Positions 8,852 through 17,563 of a stretch of 64,000 nucleotides of DNA are shown here, in pieces. The number at the start of each line of letters is the position of its first letter. Positions within the stretch are counted from its first letter, which is position 1. Source of the DNA: GCA-002727735 sp038134525 (lineage in GTDB: Bacteria; Bacteroidota; Bacteroidia; Flavobacteriales_D; Parvicellaceae); the NCBI GenBank assembly GCA_038134525.1, contig JAYPVI010000010.1, forward strand, positions 1 to 64,000, read 5' to 3'. The position numbers and the translations under genes were made by a program. A model generated the notes under the pieces. It saw only the letters and a program-made list of their open reading frames with translations, did not search any database and was not told where the DNA came from.

Positions 8852-8887
8852 TTTATTTTTACTTTATTTTAAAAAAACATCATTAAA

Positions 8888-9328
8888 ATGAACCCATTTA
8901 ATGACGAATACTTCATGAAGAAAGCCTTGGATGAGGCTCAATTAGCCTTTGAGCAGGATGAAGTCCCAGTTGGAGCCGTTATTGTATACAAAAACAAAAT
9001 TATTGCCAGAGGGCATAATCTTTGTGAAAAATTAATCGATTTTACGGCACATGCTGAAATGCAAGTTTTTACTTCTGCTAGTAACTACCTTCAAAATAAA
9101 TATTTAAACGAATGTAAATTGTACGTTACTCTTGAACCTTGCGTAATGTGTGCTGGTGCAGCATTTTGGACAAGAATTGGAGAAATAATTTATGGGACAG
9201 CTGATCTTAAAAGAGGATTTAAAACTGTTAAGACGAGTATTGTTCACCCTAGTACAAAAGTTAAAGGCCCTGTCCTAGAACATGAATGCAGTCAGATAAT
9301 TAAACGATTTTTTTCTGCAAAACGTTAA
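8888..9328 (+). CDS. tadA: tRNA-specific adenosine deaminase TadA
   Basis: A zinc deaminase that converts A34 to inosine in tRNA-Arg(ACG), needed to read CGN codons. The 146 residues fit the family. The catalytic motif HAE is at residues 55-57 (zinc ligand His55, proton-shuttling Glu57), and the other zinc ligands are in PCVMC (Cys85, Cys88). The N-terminal MKKALDEAQLAFEQDEVPVGAVI is typical of TadA. It is divergent from the SOD gene and 56 bp before the bacilliredoxin gene. Confidence 0.95.
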   Translation: MNPFNDEYFMKKALDEAQLAFEQDEVPVGAVIVYKNKIIARGHNLCEKLIDFTAHAEMQVFTSASNYLQNKYLNECKLYVTLEPCVMCAGAAFWTRIGEIIYGTADLKRGFKTVKTSIVHPSTKVKGPVLEHECSQIIKRFFSAKR

Positions 9329-9332
9329 ACTC

Positions 9333-9364
9333 TTTGTTTGTAATACCAAAAAGATATAATTTTG
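9333..9364 (+). promoter_or_regulatory. Bacteroidota-type promoter for the bacilliredoxin gene
   Basis: TTTG (9333-9336), 20 nt, then TAATTTTG (9357-9364), a full match to the consensus in both boxes and spacing. The predicted transcript starts about 15 nt before the ATG at 9385. It is the best promoter match noticed in the window. Confidence 0.6.
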
Positions 9365-9384
9365 TATAAACAATAAATAATAAT

Positions 9385-9798
9385 ATGTATCCAGCTGAAG
9401 TTGTAGCCCCATTTAGAGAAGATTTAATATCTAAAGGTTTTAAAGAATTAACCTCAAGCGAGGAAGTAGATCAACACCTTAATGTTTCTGAAGGTACTCA
9501 GTTAGTGGTGATCAACTCTGTTTGTGGTTGTGCAGCAAGAAATGCAAGGCCTGCAGCAAAAATGGCTATTGAAAATGGCAAAAAACCAGACGAAATATTA
9601 ACTGTATTTGCTGGATTTCATACTGAGGCAACTAATCAAGTAAGAAAATATTGCCTTCCTTACCCCCCTTCATCACCTAGTATGGCTCTTTTTAAAGGAG
9701 GTCAATTAGTTCATTTTATAGAAAGGCATCATATTGAAGGTCAGCCTGCTGAATTAATAGCTGAAAACTTGGCAGCAGCCTTTGACGAATTCTGCTAA
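9385..9798 (+). CDS. BrxA/BrxB (YphP/YqiW) family bacilliredoxin
   Basis: A 137-residue thioredoxin-fold protein with the family signature CGC at residues 47-49, in the context VVINSVCGCAARNARPA. In Bacillus such proteins remove bacillithiol from S-bacillithiolated proteins; their role in Bacteroidota is less studied. Length and overall sequence (TVFAGFHTEAT, PYPPSSPS) fit the family throughout. It has its own strong promoter-like element and ends 1 bp from the convergent gatC stop. I see no bacillithiol synthesis gene in the window. Confidence 0.92.
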   Translation: MYPAEVVAPFREDLISKGFKELTSSEEVDQHLNVSEGTQLVVINSVCGCAARNARPAAKMAIENGKKPDEILTVFAGFHTEATNQVRKYCLPYPPSSPSMALFKGGQLVHFIERHHIEGQPAELIAENLAAAFDEFC

Positions 9799-9799
9799 G

Positions 9800-10090
9800 T
9801 TATTTATCTAAAACTTTAGGGATTTTGAAATAAGTAGCATCCGATTGAGGACCGTTTTTTAATGCCTCTTTTTGATCTAGCATTGTTTCAACTTTATCTT
9901 CTCTCCAATTATTGAATCCATCTGTCATGTGAATTAAAGGTTCAATACCATCTGTATTAATGTCTTCCAAGGTTTGAATAAAGTTTATCATCTTTTGCAT
10001 ATCATTTGTGATTAAATCCATTTCATCTTTATCAAACTTGAGCTTTGATAGAGAAGCTAGCTTCAAAATAGTTTCTTCATTTATTTTCAC
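9800..10090 (-). CDS. gatC: Asp-tRNA(Asn)/Glu-tRNA(Gln) amidotransferase subunit C
   Basis: The 96-residue small subunit that stabilises the GatCAB complex, which amidates mischarged Glu-tRNA(Gln) and/or Asp-tRNA(Asn). Typical features are the start ETILKLASLSKLKF, the MQKMINFIQTLEDINTDGIEPL segment, and the C-terminal stretch with the REDKVE motif. Its start overlaps the end of plsC by 14 bp, so it is probably cotranscribed with plsC. gatA lies 12 kb away on the other strand and gatB is not in the window. Confidence 0.92.
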   Translation of the reverse strand: MKINEETILKLASLSKLKFDKDEMDLITNDMQKMINFIQTLEDINTDGIEPLIHMTDGFNNWREDKVETMLDQKEALKNGPQSDATYFKIPKVLDK

Positions 10091-10724
10091 GATCTAGTTC
10101 TGTTTTAATGATATTAAATGTATGATCTCTCAAAGATACTAATTCTTTTCTTGATAGATTTGTAGTTTCTATCGGGTTATGAATAACAATTTTTGCAATA
10201 CCTGGCTTAGCATTACCAGAAAGGTCTTTATGATCGGTAAATAAACTATAATTGTTTTTAAATGTTATTGGAAGAACAGGCACCTTAGCGTCTATAGCCA
10301 ATTGAAAGGCTCCATTTTTAAATCGTCTCATCCCAGGCTCATAATCCCAACCACCTTCTGGAAAAATAACTATACTTCTTCCTTTTTTTAATTCTTCTTC
10401 AGCAATAGCTAAACATTTTGCAGCTTTGGATATACTATCTCTATATACTGGTATATCAACTCCTCTTTTGAAAAAAAAACGAATAACAGGCCATCTTAAT
10501 AACTCGGATTTTCCTATAAATGCAAAGTCGTTAGGAATTATCAAATACATTAGTACGATATCTAAATAAGACTTATGGTTAGGACAAATGATGTATGGCT
10601 GATTGAATGGAATCATAGACTCCATTTTAGTCTCGAATTTAATTCCTACTAAAAACATCATCCATTTTGCCCAAAAAAATTTAATTTTTTGTGCCGCTTT
10701 ATATTTTCCTTTGCCTAAAACCAA
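10077..10724 (-). CDS. plsC: 1-acyl-sn-glycerol-3-phosphate acyltransferase (PlsC family)
   Basis: Transfers an acyl chain to lysophosphatidic acid to form phosphatidic acid at the inner membrane. It carries the HX4D catalytic motif (NHKSYLD) and the FPEGG substrate-binding motif. The coordinates use TTG 10724, the only ATG/GTG/TTG start in this frame, giving 215 residues without a membrane anchor. The frame stays open upstream to a TAA at 10823-10821, and those codons encode KKALSYLYY plus about 20 hydrophobic residues, a normal PlsC N-terminus. The true start is therefore probably ATT 10817, giving 246 residues. gatC follows with a 14-bp overlap. Confidence 0.88.
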   Translation of the reverse strand: MVLGKGKYKAAQKIKFFWAKWMMFLVGIKFETKMESMIPFNQPYIICPNHKSYLDIVLMYLIIPNDFAFIGKSELLRWPVIRFFFKRGVDIPVYRDSISKAAKCLAIAEEELKKGRSIVIFPEGGWDYEPGMRRFKNGAFQLAIDAKVPVLPITFKNNYSLFTDHKDLSGNAKPGIAKIVIHNPIETTNLSRKELVSLRDHTFNIIKTELDRENK

Positions 10725-10851
10725 GCAAAAAATAAATGGCGCAAACAGTGTTGAAAAGAAAATGTAGACTACTGTGAAATAACAATAATATAGATATGAA
10801 AGGGCTTTCTTAAAAATTTTTTAGCTACTTTAAACTTATAATCTCACAAAA

Positions 10852-12021
10852 ATGAAAAATTTCTACGCAATAATAACATTTCTATTTTTAGTTTCTTGTA
10901 GTACCAGCTCCGATGTTGTTCAACATGGCTTTATTCAAAAAAGAAAATACACTAAGGGGTTTACTCACCATAAAAAAGACCGTTCTCTGTTCCATAAAAA
11001 TTCCTTTTCCATAAATAAGAAAACTAATGAAATTGCAAATAATAATCACACCCCACTGAAAAATTTTCAATCAGAAGTTCCATATTTCACTGCCAACGAG
11101 CAAAAGAAGACTACTGAAGCTACTCCTCTTATAGCAAGTAACAATAATGACATATTAATAAATACAGATGAATTAGTAAAAGAAAATTATTTCATCAAAA
11201 ACGATATATCTGAAAACATTAAAACCAGAAATAAACCAATCAAAAAAATTCGAGCCATAAAAGAAAATATAGAATTAACTAATGATGGTGATGAAGAAGC
11301 TAAAGACAACTCCAAAAGGAACTTTATTTTAAACCTATTGGTTCCAGGGTTAGGAACTATGCTCAATGGAAAAATAGGCTTAGGTATTTTACAATTACTA
11401 CTTTTTACTGCAGGTATATTTGGTGCAAGTTGGATTTTTTGGAATACTTCTATACATACCATTTTTCCAATTTTAATTACGGTTTTTGCATACTTGTGGT
11501 CAGGCATGTCAGGTTACAATCATTATGACCCATTTGTGAAAAATCTTAACAAAGATGAGACATCTATTAGTGCTGAAATGGAGAACTCAAAAAATAGTAC
11601 AGATCGAGTAAAGTTAAAAGATGTCAAAAGTGCTATCATCAATAATAAACAGGAACTACAAAAAAATACTATTAGTGAGAATAAATTAAACACTCAATTA
11701 AACAATTCTAAAGAATTAAATGATGTTGAGATTGAACTAAATAAACAAAAATCTAAGTCTGATGCTGGTACTCGTTTAATGTTATTTGGATTAGGGTTAG
11801 GAATGGTAATGGCTATTGCATTTGTGCCTTTAGCTCTTATTGGTTTAGTCATTGCGGTGGTATTTGAATTTGATGAGGAAAATGTTGTGGCTATTCTAAT
11901 TGGTGTTCCAGTTGCAATAGCAATAGTTTTATTCCTAAGTGGAATATTTAAAAAAATAATGTCTAAAAGAAAAGAAGCAAAACTTTTAAGAAAAAAAGTA
12001 TCAATTCTTGAAAAGAAATAA
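10852..12021 (+). CDS. hypothetical lipoprotein with TM2-like membrane domain
   Basis: A 389-residue protein of unknown function. The N-terminus ends in LVSC (Cys16), a lipobox. Residues about 20-150 are polar and basic and probably disordered. Residues about 155-220 hold a hydrophobic hairpin (LVPGLGTMLNGKIGLGILQ onward) that resembles the glycine-rich TM2-type domain. After a charged linker (about 225-300), two further membrane helices run from about 307 to 370, followed by a lysine-rich end. A lipobox combined with inner-membrane helices is odd; the N-terminal helix may act only as a membrane anchor. It is divergent from plsC and 26 bp before trpS. Confidence 0.7.
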   Translation: MKNFYAIITFLFLVSCSTSSDVVQHGFIQKRKYTKGFTHHKKDRSLFHKNSFSINKKTNEIANNNHTPLKNFQSEVPYFTANEQKKTTEATPLIASNNNDILINTDELVKENYFIKNDISENIKTRNKPIKKIRAIKENIELTNDGDEEAKDNSKRNFILNLLVPGLGTMLNGKIGLGILQLLLFTAGIFGASWIFWNTSIHTIFPILITVFAYLWSGMSGYNHYDPFVKNLNKDETSISAEMENSKNSTDRVKLKDVKSAIINNKQELQKNTISENKLNTQLNNSKELNDVEIELNKQKSKSDAGTRLMLFGLGLGMVMAIAFVPLALIGLVIAVVFEFDEENVVAILIGVPVAIAIVLFLSGIFKKIMSKRKEAKLLRKKVSILEKK

Positions 12022-12047
12022 AAAAGGAAGCTATTTTAGCCTGCTAA

Positions 12048-13022
12048 ATGGCAAGAATTCTTACTGGAATACAAAGTACTGGAAGACCTCATTTAGGAAA
12101 TATATTAGGGGCTATAAAGCCAGCTATTGCTTTGGCTAATGAAGCTGAAAATGATTCTTTCTTGTTCATTGCCGATCTACACTCGCTTACGCAAATTAAA
12201 AATGCGGATGAATTAAAAAATAACACATTTCAAGTAGCAGCTACCTGGTTAGCTTGTGGGCTTGACCCCAATAAAACTACTTTTTATAGACAATCTGATG
12301 TTACCGAATGTACTGAACTAGCATGGTATTTAAATTGTTTTTTTCCATACCAACGACTAAAATTAGCCCATTCTTTTAAAGATAAATCTGATCGCCTAGA
12401 AGATGTTAACTCGGGACTGTTTGCATACCCCATGCTGATGGCATCAGATATTTTGCTTTATGATGCCAATTTTGTTCCTGTAGGCAAGGATCAATTACAA
12501 CACCTAGAAATGACTCGAGATGTTGCCTCACGTATTAATCATAAGCACGGTGAAATTTTTGTACTCCCAGAACCCATTCTGCAACAAGATGCTCAACTCA
12601 TATTAGGTACTGATGGCGAAAAAATGAGTAAATCTAGAAACAACACCATTGACGTTTTTGATACTGAAAATGCCATTAAGAAGTTAATCAATAAAAATAT
12701 TATCACCGACAATACCCCTTTAGAAAAACCAAAAGATCCTGATAGCTCTACTATTTATCAGCTTTACAAGCTATTAGCTTCTGATGAAGAGTCTAATACT
12801 CTGGCAGAAAAATTAAAAGCTGGTGGATATGGATGGGGACACGCCAAGAAAGAATTATTAGATAAAATAGTGTCTTCATTCTCAGAAGAAAGAGCAAAAT
12901 TTGAGCATTACCAAAACAACCCCAAAGAGGTAGAGGAAGTACTCACGGAGGGTGCTCTAAAAGCAAAAAAGGTGGCCAGAGCCACCTTAGAACGCGTTAG
13001 AAATAGCTTAGGCTATTATTAA
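12048..13022 (+). CDS. trpS: tryptophanyl-tRNA synthetase
   Basis: A class I aminoacyl-tRNA synthetase that charges tRNA-Trp. The 324-residue length is normal. The HIGH-type motif is HLGN at residues 15-18 and KMSKS is at residues 192-196. The SGLFAYPMLMASDILLYDA and GKDQLQHLEMTRD stretches are typical of bacterial TrpRS. The last four bases overlap the convergent ALDH gene, and the final 20 codons contain a hairpin that serves as that gene's terminator. Confidence 0.97.
   Translation: MARILTGIQSTGRPHLGNILGAIKPAIALANEAENDSFLFIADLHSLTQIKNADELKNNTFQVAATWLACGLDPNKTTFYRQSDVTECTELAWYLNCFFPYQRLKLAHSFKDKSDRLEDVNSGLFAYPMLMASDILLYDANFVPVGKDQLQHLEMTRDVASRINHKHGEIFVLPEPILQQDAQLILGTDGEKMSKSRNNTIDVFDTENAIKKLINKNIITDNTPLEKPKDPDSSTIYQLYKLLASDEESNTLAEKLKAGGYGWGHAKKELLDKIVSSFSEERAKFEHYQNNPKEVEEVLTEGALKAKKVARATLERVRNSLGYY
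12965..12988 (-). terminator. intrinsic terminator of the ALDH gene, inside trpS coding sequence
   Basis: Minus-strand AAGGTGGC, 4-nt loop, GCCACCTT (12988-12981 pairing with 12976-12969), followed by more T. The 8-bp perfect stem lies 31 bp beyond the ALDH stop codon and encodes KKVARATL of TrpS on the other strand. Confidence 0.75.
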
Positions 13023-14554
13023 ATCTCAAATTTTATCCCTTGTGCTAACGGAAGAGAAGTTCCCCAGTTAATGGTATTGGTTTGTCTTCTCATATAAATT
13101 TTCCAAGCATCAGATCCCGATTCTCTTCCTCCTCCTGTTTCCTTCTCTCCACCAAATGCTCCACCAATTTCTGCACCAGATGTACCTATGTTAACATTAG
13201 CAATGCCACAATCTGAACCAGCATGAGATAAAAATGCTTCTTGCTCTCTCATATTTGTGGTCATAATCGCAGATGAGAGGCCTTGAGGAACATTATTCTG
13301 TATTGCAATTGCTTCATTCACATCCCCATTATATTTAATTAAATATAAGATAGGTGCAAAGGTTTCATGTTGTACAATTTGAAATTGGTTTTCAGCTTCG
13401 ATGATAACAGGCTTAACATAACAGTTGCTTTCATACCCTTCTCCAGATAATTTTCCACCTTCTACAATAACGTTACCACCTTCTTCTTTAGCAGATTCAA
13501 TGGCTTTTTCATACATCTCAACAGCATCTTTATCGATTAATGGGCCAACATGATTAGATTCATCTAATGGATTACCAATCTTAAGTTGTTTATAAGCACT
13601 CACCATAGCTTGCTTAACATTCTCATAAATACTTTCGTGAATGATTAACCTTCTTGTTGATGTACATCTCTGTCCTGTTGTACCAACTGCTCCAAATACT
13701 AATGCAGGAATAACCATTTTAAGGTCTGCATCTGGGGTAAGAATAACAGCATTATTACCACCTAATTCCAGCAATGATTTTCCTAATCTTTCACCTACCA
13801 CTTGCCCTACTGATTTTCCCATTCTTGTAGATCCTGTAGCAGAAATTAATGGAATTCTTTTATCGGCCGCCATTAATTTACCTAAGTCAGCCTCTCCAAT
13901 AATCAAGGTGCAAATTCCACCATGTAGATTGTTATTCTCCAATACCTCTGCCATAATTTTTTGACACGCAATAGCACATAAAGGAGCCTTTTCTGAGGGC
14001 TTCCAAATGCACACATCACCACAAATCCATGCTAGAGCCGTATTCCAAGACCAAACCGCAACTGGAAAATTAAATGCAGAGATAATTCCCACTATTCCAA
14101 GTGGGTGATATTGCTCATACATTCGATGTAGTGGACGTTCTGAATGCATAGTTAATCCGTGAAGTTGTCTTGAAAGACCCACCGCAAAATCGCAGATATC
14201 AATCATTTCTTGAACTTCACCTAATCCTTCTTGATAAGATTTTCCCATTTCATAGGAAACCAATGCCCCTAAATCTTCTTTTTTAGCTCTTAATGCATCA
14301 CCAAATTGCCTGACTATTTCGCCTCTTTGAGGTGCAGGAACCATACGCCAATCCACAAATGCTTCCTGTGCTGAACGAATACAATCTTCATAATCTTTTT
14401 CAGTTGCAGCAGTCACTTCACCAATTAAATTACCATCTACTGGTGAAAATGATGAAATGGTGTTACCATTAGTCGTTAACCAATTGGCTCCAATTGCAGC
14501 ACCACTGTTTTTTGATTCAACTCCTAAAGAGGATAAAATACTTTGAATATTCAT
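13019..14554 (-). CDS. aldehyde dehydrogenase, ALDH7 type (alpha-aminoadipic semialdehyde / piperideine-6-carboxylate dehydrogenase-like)
   Basis: A 511-residue NAD(P)-dependent aldehyde dehydrogenase. Catalytic Cys297 lies in GQRCTSTRR and general-base Glu263 in ELGGNN. The NAD-binding stretch and the SGSDAWKIYMRRQTNT C-terminal run fit the antiquitin (ALDH7) family, which oxidises alpha-aminoadipic semialdehyde in lysine breakdown. Other lysine-catabolism genes are not nearby, so the physiological substrate is inferred. A -7 promoter box lies 41 bp upstream and a hairpin terminator lies inside trpS, so it is probably monocistronic. Confidence 0.9.
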   Translation of the reverse strand: MNIQSILSSLGVESKNSGAAIGANWLTTNGNTISSFSPVDGNLIGEVTAATEKDYEDCIRSAQEAFVDWRMVPAPQRGEIVRQFGDALRAKKEDLGALVSYEMGKSYQEGLGEVQEMIDICDFAVGLSRQLHGLTMHSERPLHRMYEQYHPLGIVGIISAFNFPVAVWSWNTALAWICGDVCIWKPSEKAPLCAIACQKIMAEVLENNNLHGGICTLIIGEADLGKLMAADKRIPLISATGSTRMGKSVGQVVGERLGKSLLELGGNNAVILTPDADLKMVIPALVFGAVGTTGQRCTSTRRLIIHESIYENVKQAMVSAYKQLKIGNPLDESNHVGPLIDKDAVEMYEKAIESAKEEGGNVIVEGGKLSGEGYESNCYVKPVIIEAENQFQIVQHETFAPILYLIKYNGDVNEAIAIQNNVPQGLSSAIMTTNMREQEAFLSHAGSDCGIANVNIGTSGAEIGGAFGGEKETGGGRESGSDAWKIYMRRQTNTINWGTSLPLAQGIKFEI

Positions 14555-14594
14555 AATGTAAAAATATGATAGTTAAGTGTTGTAGAATTTGGCG

Positions 14595-14602
14595 CAAATG
14601 TA
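14595..14602 (-). promoter_or_regulatory. -7 promoter box for the ALDH gene
   Basis: Minus-strand TACATTTG, a perfect TAnnTTTG match, 41 bp upstream of the ALDH ATG. No clear TTTG is seen at the -33 position. Confidence 0.4.
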
Positions 14603-14647
14603 TAAAAACTAATAAAGAAAAATCGGTTATTCTAAACTTCGATATGC

Positions 14648-14815
14648 CTAAAGTTTAAATCCGATTACTAGTACATCATCTATCTGTTGATGAGTACCTT
14701 TCCATTCATTGAAGAATGGATTCATCTCAAAAGAAGTAGTTTTTGGGGTTAACACAGCCTCTTTTAAATAGTTTTTAAATCGGCTACTACCCATAGATTT
14801 ATTATTTTCAAAAAA
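14648..14815 (-). pseudogene. C-terminal remnant of a SpoIIE/PP2C-type serine phosphatase
   Basis: A 55-codon open stretch ending at TAG 14650-14648, closed upstream by TGA 14818-14816, with one internal ATG at 14794. The product contains SRFKNYLKEAV, then FFNEWKGTHQQIDDVLVIGFKL at the very end. This EWKG-x-x-x-QIDDVLVIGFK ending is the usual C-terminus of the SpoIIE phosphatase domain in Bacteroidota regulators. The rest of the domain, including its metal-binding aspartates, is missing, and the upstream 100 bp shows no continuation in other frames. It sits on the same strand between a histidine kinase and the ALDH gene. A decayed gene is the best reading; a short expressed peptide cannot be excluded. 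Confidence 0.65.
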
Positions 14816-14912
14816 TCATAAGGGAAATTTATAATGAAAACTATTAAAAAAAAGAAATCTTAGCACAAAACTGAAAATTCGATTCATTACTTCTTTTTTT
14901 TTTGAAATATAA

Positions 14913-16409
14913 TTATTTAAGGTTTGGAAGCACTATTTCAAAAGTAGTTCCTTTACCTAATTTACTAGACTTCACGCTTACTTTTCCCTGATGATGTCCT
15001 TCCACAATTCGTTTTACCAAAGATAAACCAAGTCCCCAACCACGCTCCTTAGTAGTATATCCTGGTTCAAAAATAGTTTTCTGTATATTTGAATGCATTC
15101 CTTTACCACTATCAATAATGAGTATGGAGGTACCTAAATTGGCTTTATTCATTTGAATCTCAATTTGTCCTTTTCCTTGCATAGCATCAGCGGCATTTTT
15201 AAGTAAATTTTCAATTACCCAACTAAATAAAGAGGGGTTTATGTCTGCAAAAATTTGTTCATGGCTAAAGGATACCTTTAATTCAATAGTAGACGGTATT
15301 CTTTTTTTCATGTATTCTATGTAGTCATGGAAAAACTGAACCATATTGGTTGAATTTGTCTCTACCTTTGATCCTATTTTGGAGAATCGATCAGATACTA
15401 TGGTTAGTCGATTAATATCCTTTTCCATCTCATTAAATGCTTCATGTTTGACTCCCTCTTCCTTTAAAAGCGTAATCCAACCCTGAAGTGAAGACAACGG
15501 GGTTCCCAGTTGATGAGCTGTTTCCTTGGCCATTCCTGCCCAAACTTGATTCTGCTCAGCCTTTCTAAATGAACTAAACGATAAATAAGCAATGAATAAA
15601 AACAAGGTTATAATAGCTAGTGATAGAATGGGGAAATATTGTAATTGAAATAAGATGGCTGAATTATTAAAGTATACTTTACCCTTGTTTTTAGGTCCCA
15701 ATATGATTTCAATAGGTTTATTATCTTCCATCATCCTTTTCATCTCTATCAATATCATTTCTTTTGGCGTAGCAAAATTGACTGTATTAGATGCTATTAG
15801 TGAATCTCCATCGTCACTCCAAAAAATAACGGGTAACTGAGCAATGTTATTCATGATTTCGTTAGAGAAGGCATCTAGTAATGAATCCCTCAACACTTCT
15901 AGCTTAAAATAATTGGCCGAGTTGGTGTAAAAAATTTTCTGTCTTCTATTTTCAAAATAATTGATTTCTATAGGTGTGTTTTGAGTACCCCATTTCTTAC
16001 ACAACGAATCGATTTCACCCATATTATCAGGGTTTAACTCTATATTTTTATGGGAAATATAATGGCCAATTTCATTTGTTAATATTAGTGGAATATCAAT
16101 ATTGTTCTGAATAATTTGTAAGGCAAACCCATAATCACCTAGTGGCTTTTCTAGTTCTTTTGTTGCTTGAGCCCATAATAGCACTTTGTCACTCTCATTA
16201 GTTGCTAACTGATTAAAAGCATCATTAGTTAACCTGACTAATTCCGCTTTTTTCTTTATCGCTTGACTCCATAACTGAATTTTCTCAATTTCTGCTTTCT
16301 TTACATTATTTGCTATGACTGAGGTTAGCCATATAATTAAGACAATGATACACACTCCAGATATCAAAAGGATTTGTTTCCATCTTTGTTTATTTAAATA
16401 TAAATTCAT
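14913..16409 (-). CDS. sensor histidine kinase, membrane-bound
   Basis: A 498-residue two-component sensor. Transmembrane segments lie at about 13-33 and 258-280 and flank a 220-residue periplasmic sensor region with no recognised fold. The H box is KETAHQLGTPLSSLQGW with His299; the N box is NLLKNAADAM, G1 is DSGKGM and G2 is GWGLGLSLVKRI. The ETAHQLGTP form of the H box is common in Bacteroidota kinases. No response regulator is adjacent. Downstream on the same strand is the SpoIIE-like phosphatase remnant, so the kinase may have lost a signalling partner. It is divergent from the M28 lipoprotein gene. Confidence 0.92.
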   Translation of the reverse strand: MNLYLNKQRWKQILLISGVCIIVLIIWLTSVIANNVKKAEIEKIQLWSQAIKKKAELVRLTNDAFNQLATNESDKVLLWAQATKELEKPLGDYGFALQIIQNNIDIPLILTNEIGHYISHKNIELNPDNMGEIDSLCKKWGTQNTPIEINYFENRRQKIFYTNSANYFKLEVLRDSLLDAFSNEIMNNIAQLPVIFWSDDGDSLIASNTVNFATPKEMILIEMKRMMEDNKPIEIILGPKNKGKVYFNNSAILFQLQYFPILSLAIITLFLFIAYLSFSSFRKAEQNQVWAGMAKETAHQLGTPLSSLQGWITLLKEEGVKHEAFNEMEKDINRLTIVSDRFSKIGSKVETNSTNMVQFFHDYIEYMKKRIPSTIELKVSFSHEQIFADINPSLFSWVIENLLKNAADAMQGKGQIEIQMNKANLGTSILIIDSGKGMHSNIQKTIFEPGYTTKERGWGLGLSLVKRIVEGHHQGKVSVKSSKLGKGTTFEIVLPNLK

Positions 16410-16517
16410 TAACTGAACATATTGTTATTGTAAATCTAGGTAATAACGTGTTTTAATTGGAATATTACATGGCTAAAAATTCCTTTTTTAATCTTCTTCG
16501 TTATTTTAGATGTCCAT

Positions 16518-17558
16518 ATGCGACAAAACAAAAAATTTAATTTAATCATAAGAACAATTTTACTGTATATATCATTTGGAGTATTAGTTTATAGTTGCTC
16601 ATATCAAAAATCTAATGAAGAAAACAAAGTGATTGTCGAACAAAAAAAAGAAACCTGGAATGCTGGACCTAATTTCAATGAAGATTCTGCCTTCCATTAT
16701 ATAGAAAAGCAAGTTTCATTTGGACCTAGGATACCTAACACCATTAATCATACTGCTTGTGGAAATTGGCTTGTTAAGAAATTAAAATCGTACAAATTAG
16801 AAATTAATGAACAATTTGGTGAAGTTACTGCATTCAATATGAGCAAATTACCACTTAGAAATATTGCAGGAGTATATAATTCTGAGGCAAAGAAAAAGGT
16901 TCTACTTTGTGCTCATTGGGATACCAGGCCATTTGCAGATAGGGATAGCATTAATAAAACCAAACCTATTTTAGGTGCAAATGACGGTGCAAGTGGTGTT
17001 GGCGTGCTACTTGAAATAGCTAGAATTATTTCAAAAGACTCCATAGACCTCTGTGTGGAATTTATATTTTTTGATGTTGAAGACTATGGTGCGCCTCAAC
17101 AGAGCAGTAGTTTTTTTGATCTTCAAAGTATGAACGATACGTGGTGCTTAGGTTCGCAATATTGGAGCTACAATCTAAAGCCAGAATATAAAAAACCCAA
17201 TTTTGGAATTTTATTAGACATGGTAGGAGCTGAAAATGCGGTTTTTCCAAAAGAAGAAATATCAAGGAGATTTGCAGGCTTTCATCTAAATAAAGTATGG
17301 AAACTTGGTGAACATCTGGGTTATGGAAACTATTTTCAGAAAAAAATTGCTCCTCCTTTAACTGATGATCATACCTACATCAATCAAATTGCAAAAATTC
17401 CAGTTATTGATATCATCCATTACGACATTAGGCCTTACACGGGTAGATTTGATTTTGGTCATTTTCATCATACGCATGCCGACAACATGGAGATCATCCA
17501 TAAGCCAACGCTTAAAGCCGTAGGGCAAACGGTTTTAGATTACTTATATAACCAGTAA
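16518..17558 (+). CDS. M28 family metallopeptidase / glutaminyl-peptide cyclotransferase-like lipoprotein
   Basis: A 346-residue exported zinc enzyme. The N-terminus has a membrane anchor ending at Cys27 (VYSC), a likely lipobox. Zinc and active-site residues of the M28 fold are visible: AHWDTR, GANDGASG, FFDVEDYG, LLDMVGA and DDHTYIN. The set and spacing, including the DVED in place of the EE of aminopeptidases, resemble glutaminyl cyclases, which form N-terminal pyroglutamate. Aminopeptidase activity remains possible. It ends 5 bp before polA and probably shares its transcript. Confidence 0.88.
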   Translation: MRQNKKFNLIIRTILLYISFGVLVYSCSYQKSNEENKVIVEQKKETWNAGPNFNEDSAFHYIEKQVSFGPRIPNTINHTACGNWLVKKLKSYKLEINEQFGEVTAFNMSKLPLRNIAGVYNSEAKKKVLLCAHWDTRPFADRDSINKTKPILGANDGASGVGVLLEIARIISKDSIDLCVEFIFFDVEDYGAPQQSSSFFDLQSMNDTWCLGSQYWSYNLKPEYKKPNFGILLDMVGAENAVFPKEEISRRFAGFHLNKVWKLGEHLGYGNYFQKKIAPPLTDDHTYINQIAKIPVIDIIHYDIRPYTGRFDFGHFHHTHADNMEIIHKPTLKAVGQTVLDYLYNQ

Positions 17559-17563
17559 ATAAA

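Larger units (their letters stand above)
14555..14912. other. 358-bp gap between ALDH and histidine kinase genes
   Basis: This is the only stretch over 300 bp without an intact gene. It contains the ALDH -7 box (14595-14602) and the SpoIIE-like remnant (14648-14815). The remainder (about 14816-14912) is very A+T-rich, with long A and T runs; I see no further gene, RNA or hairpin in it. Confidence 0.7.
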
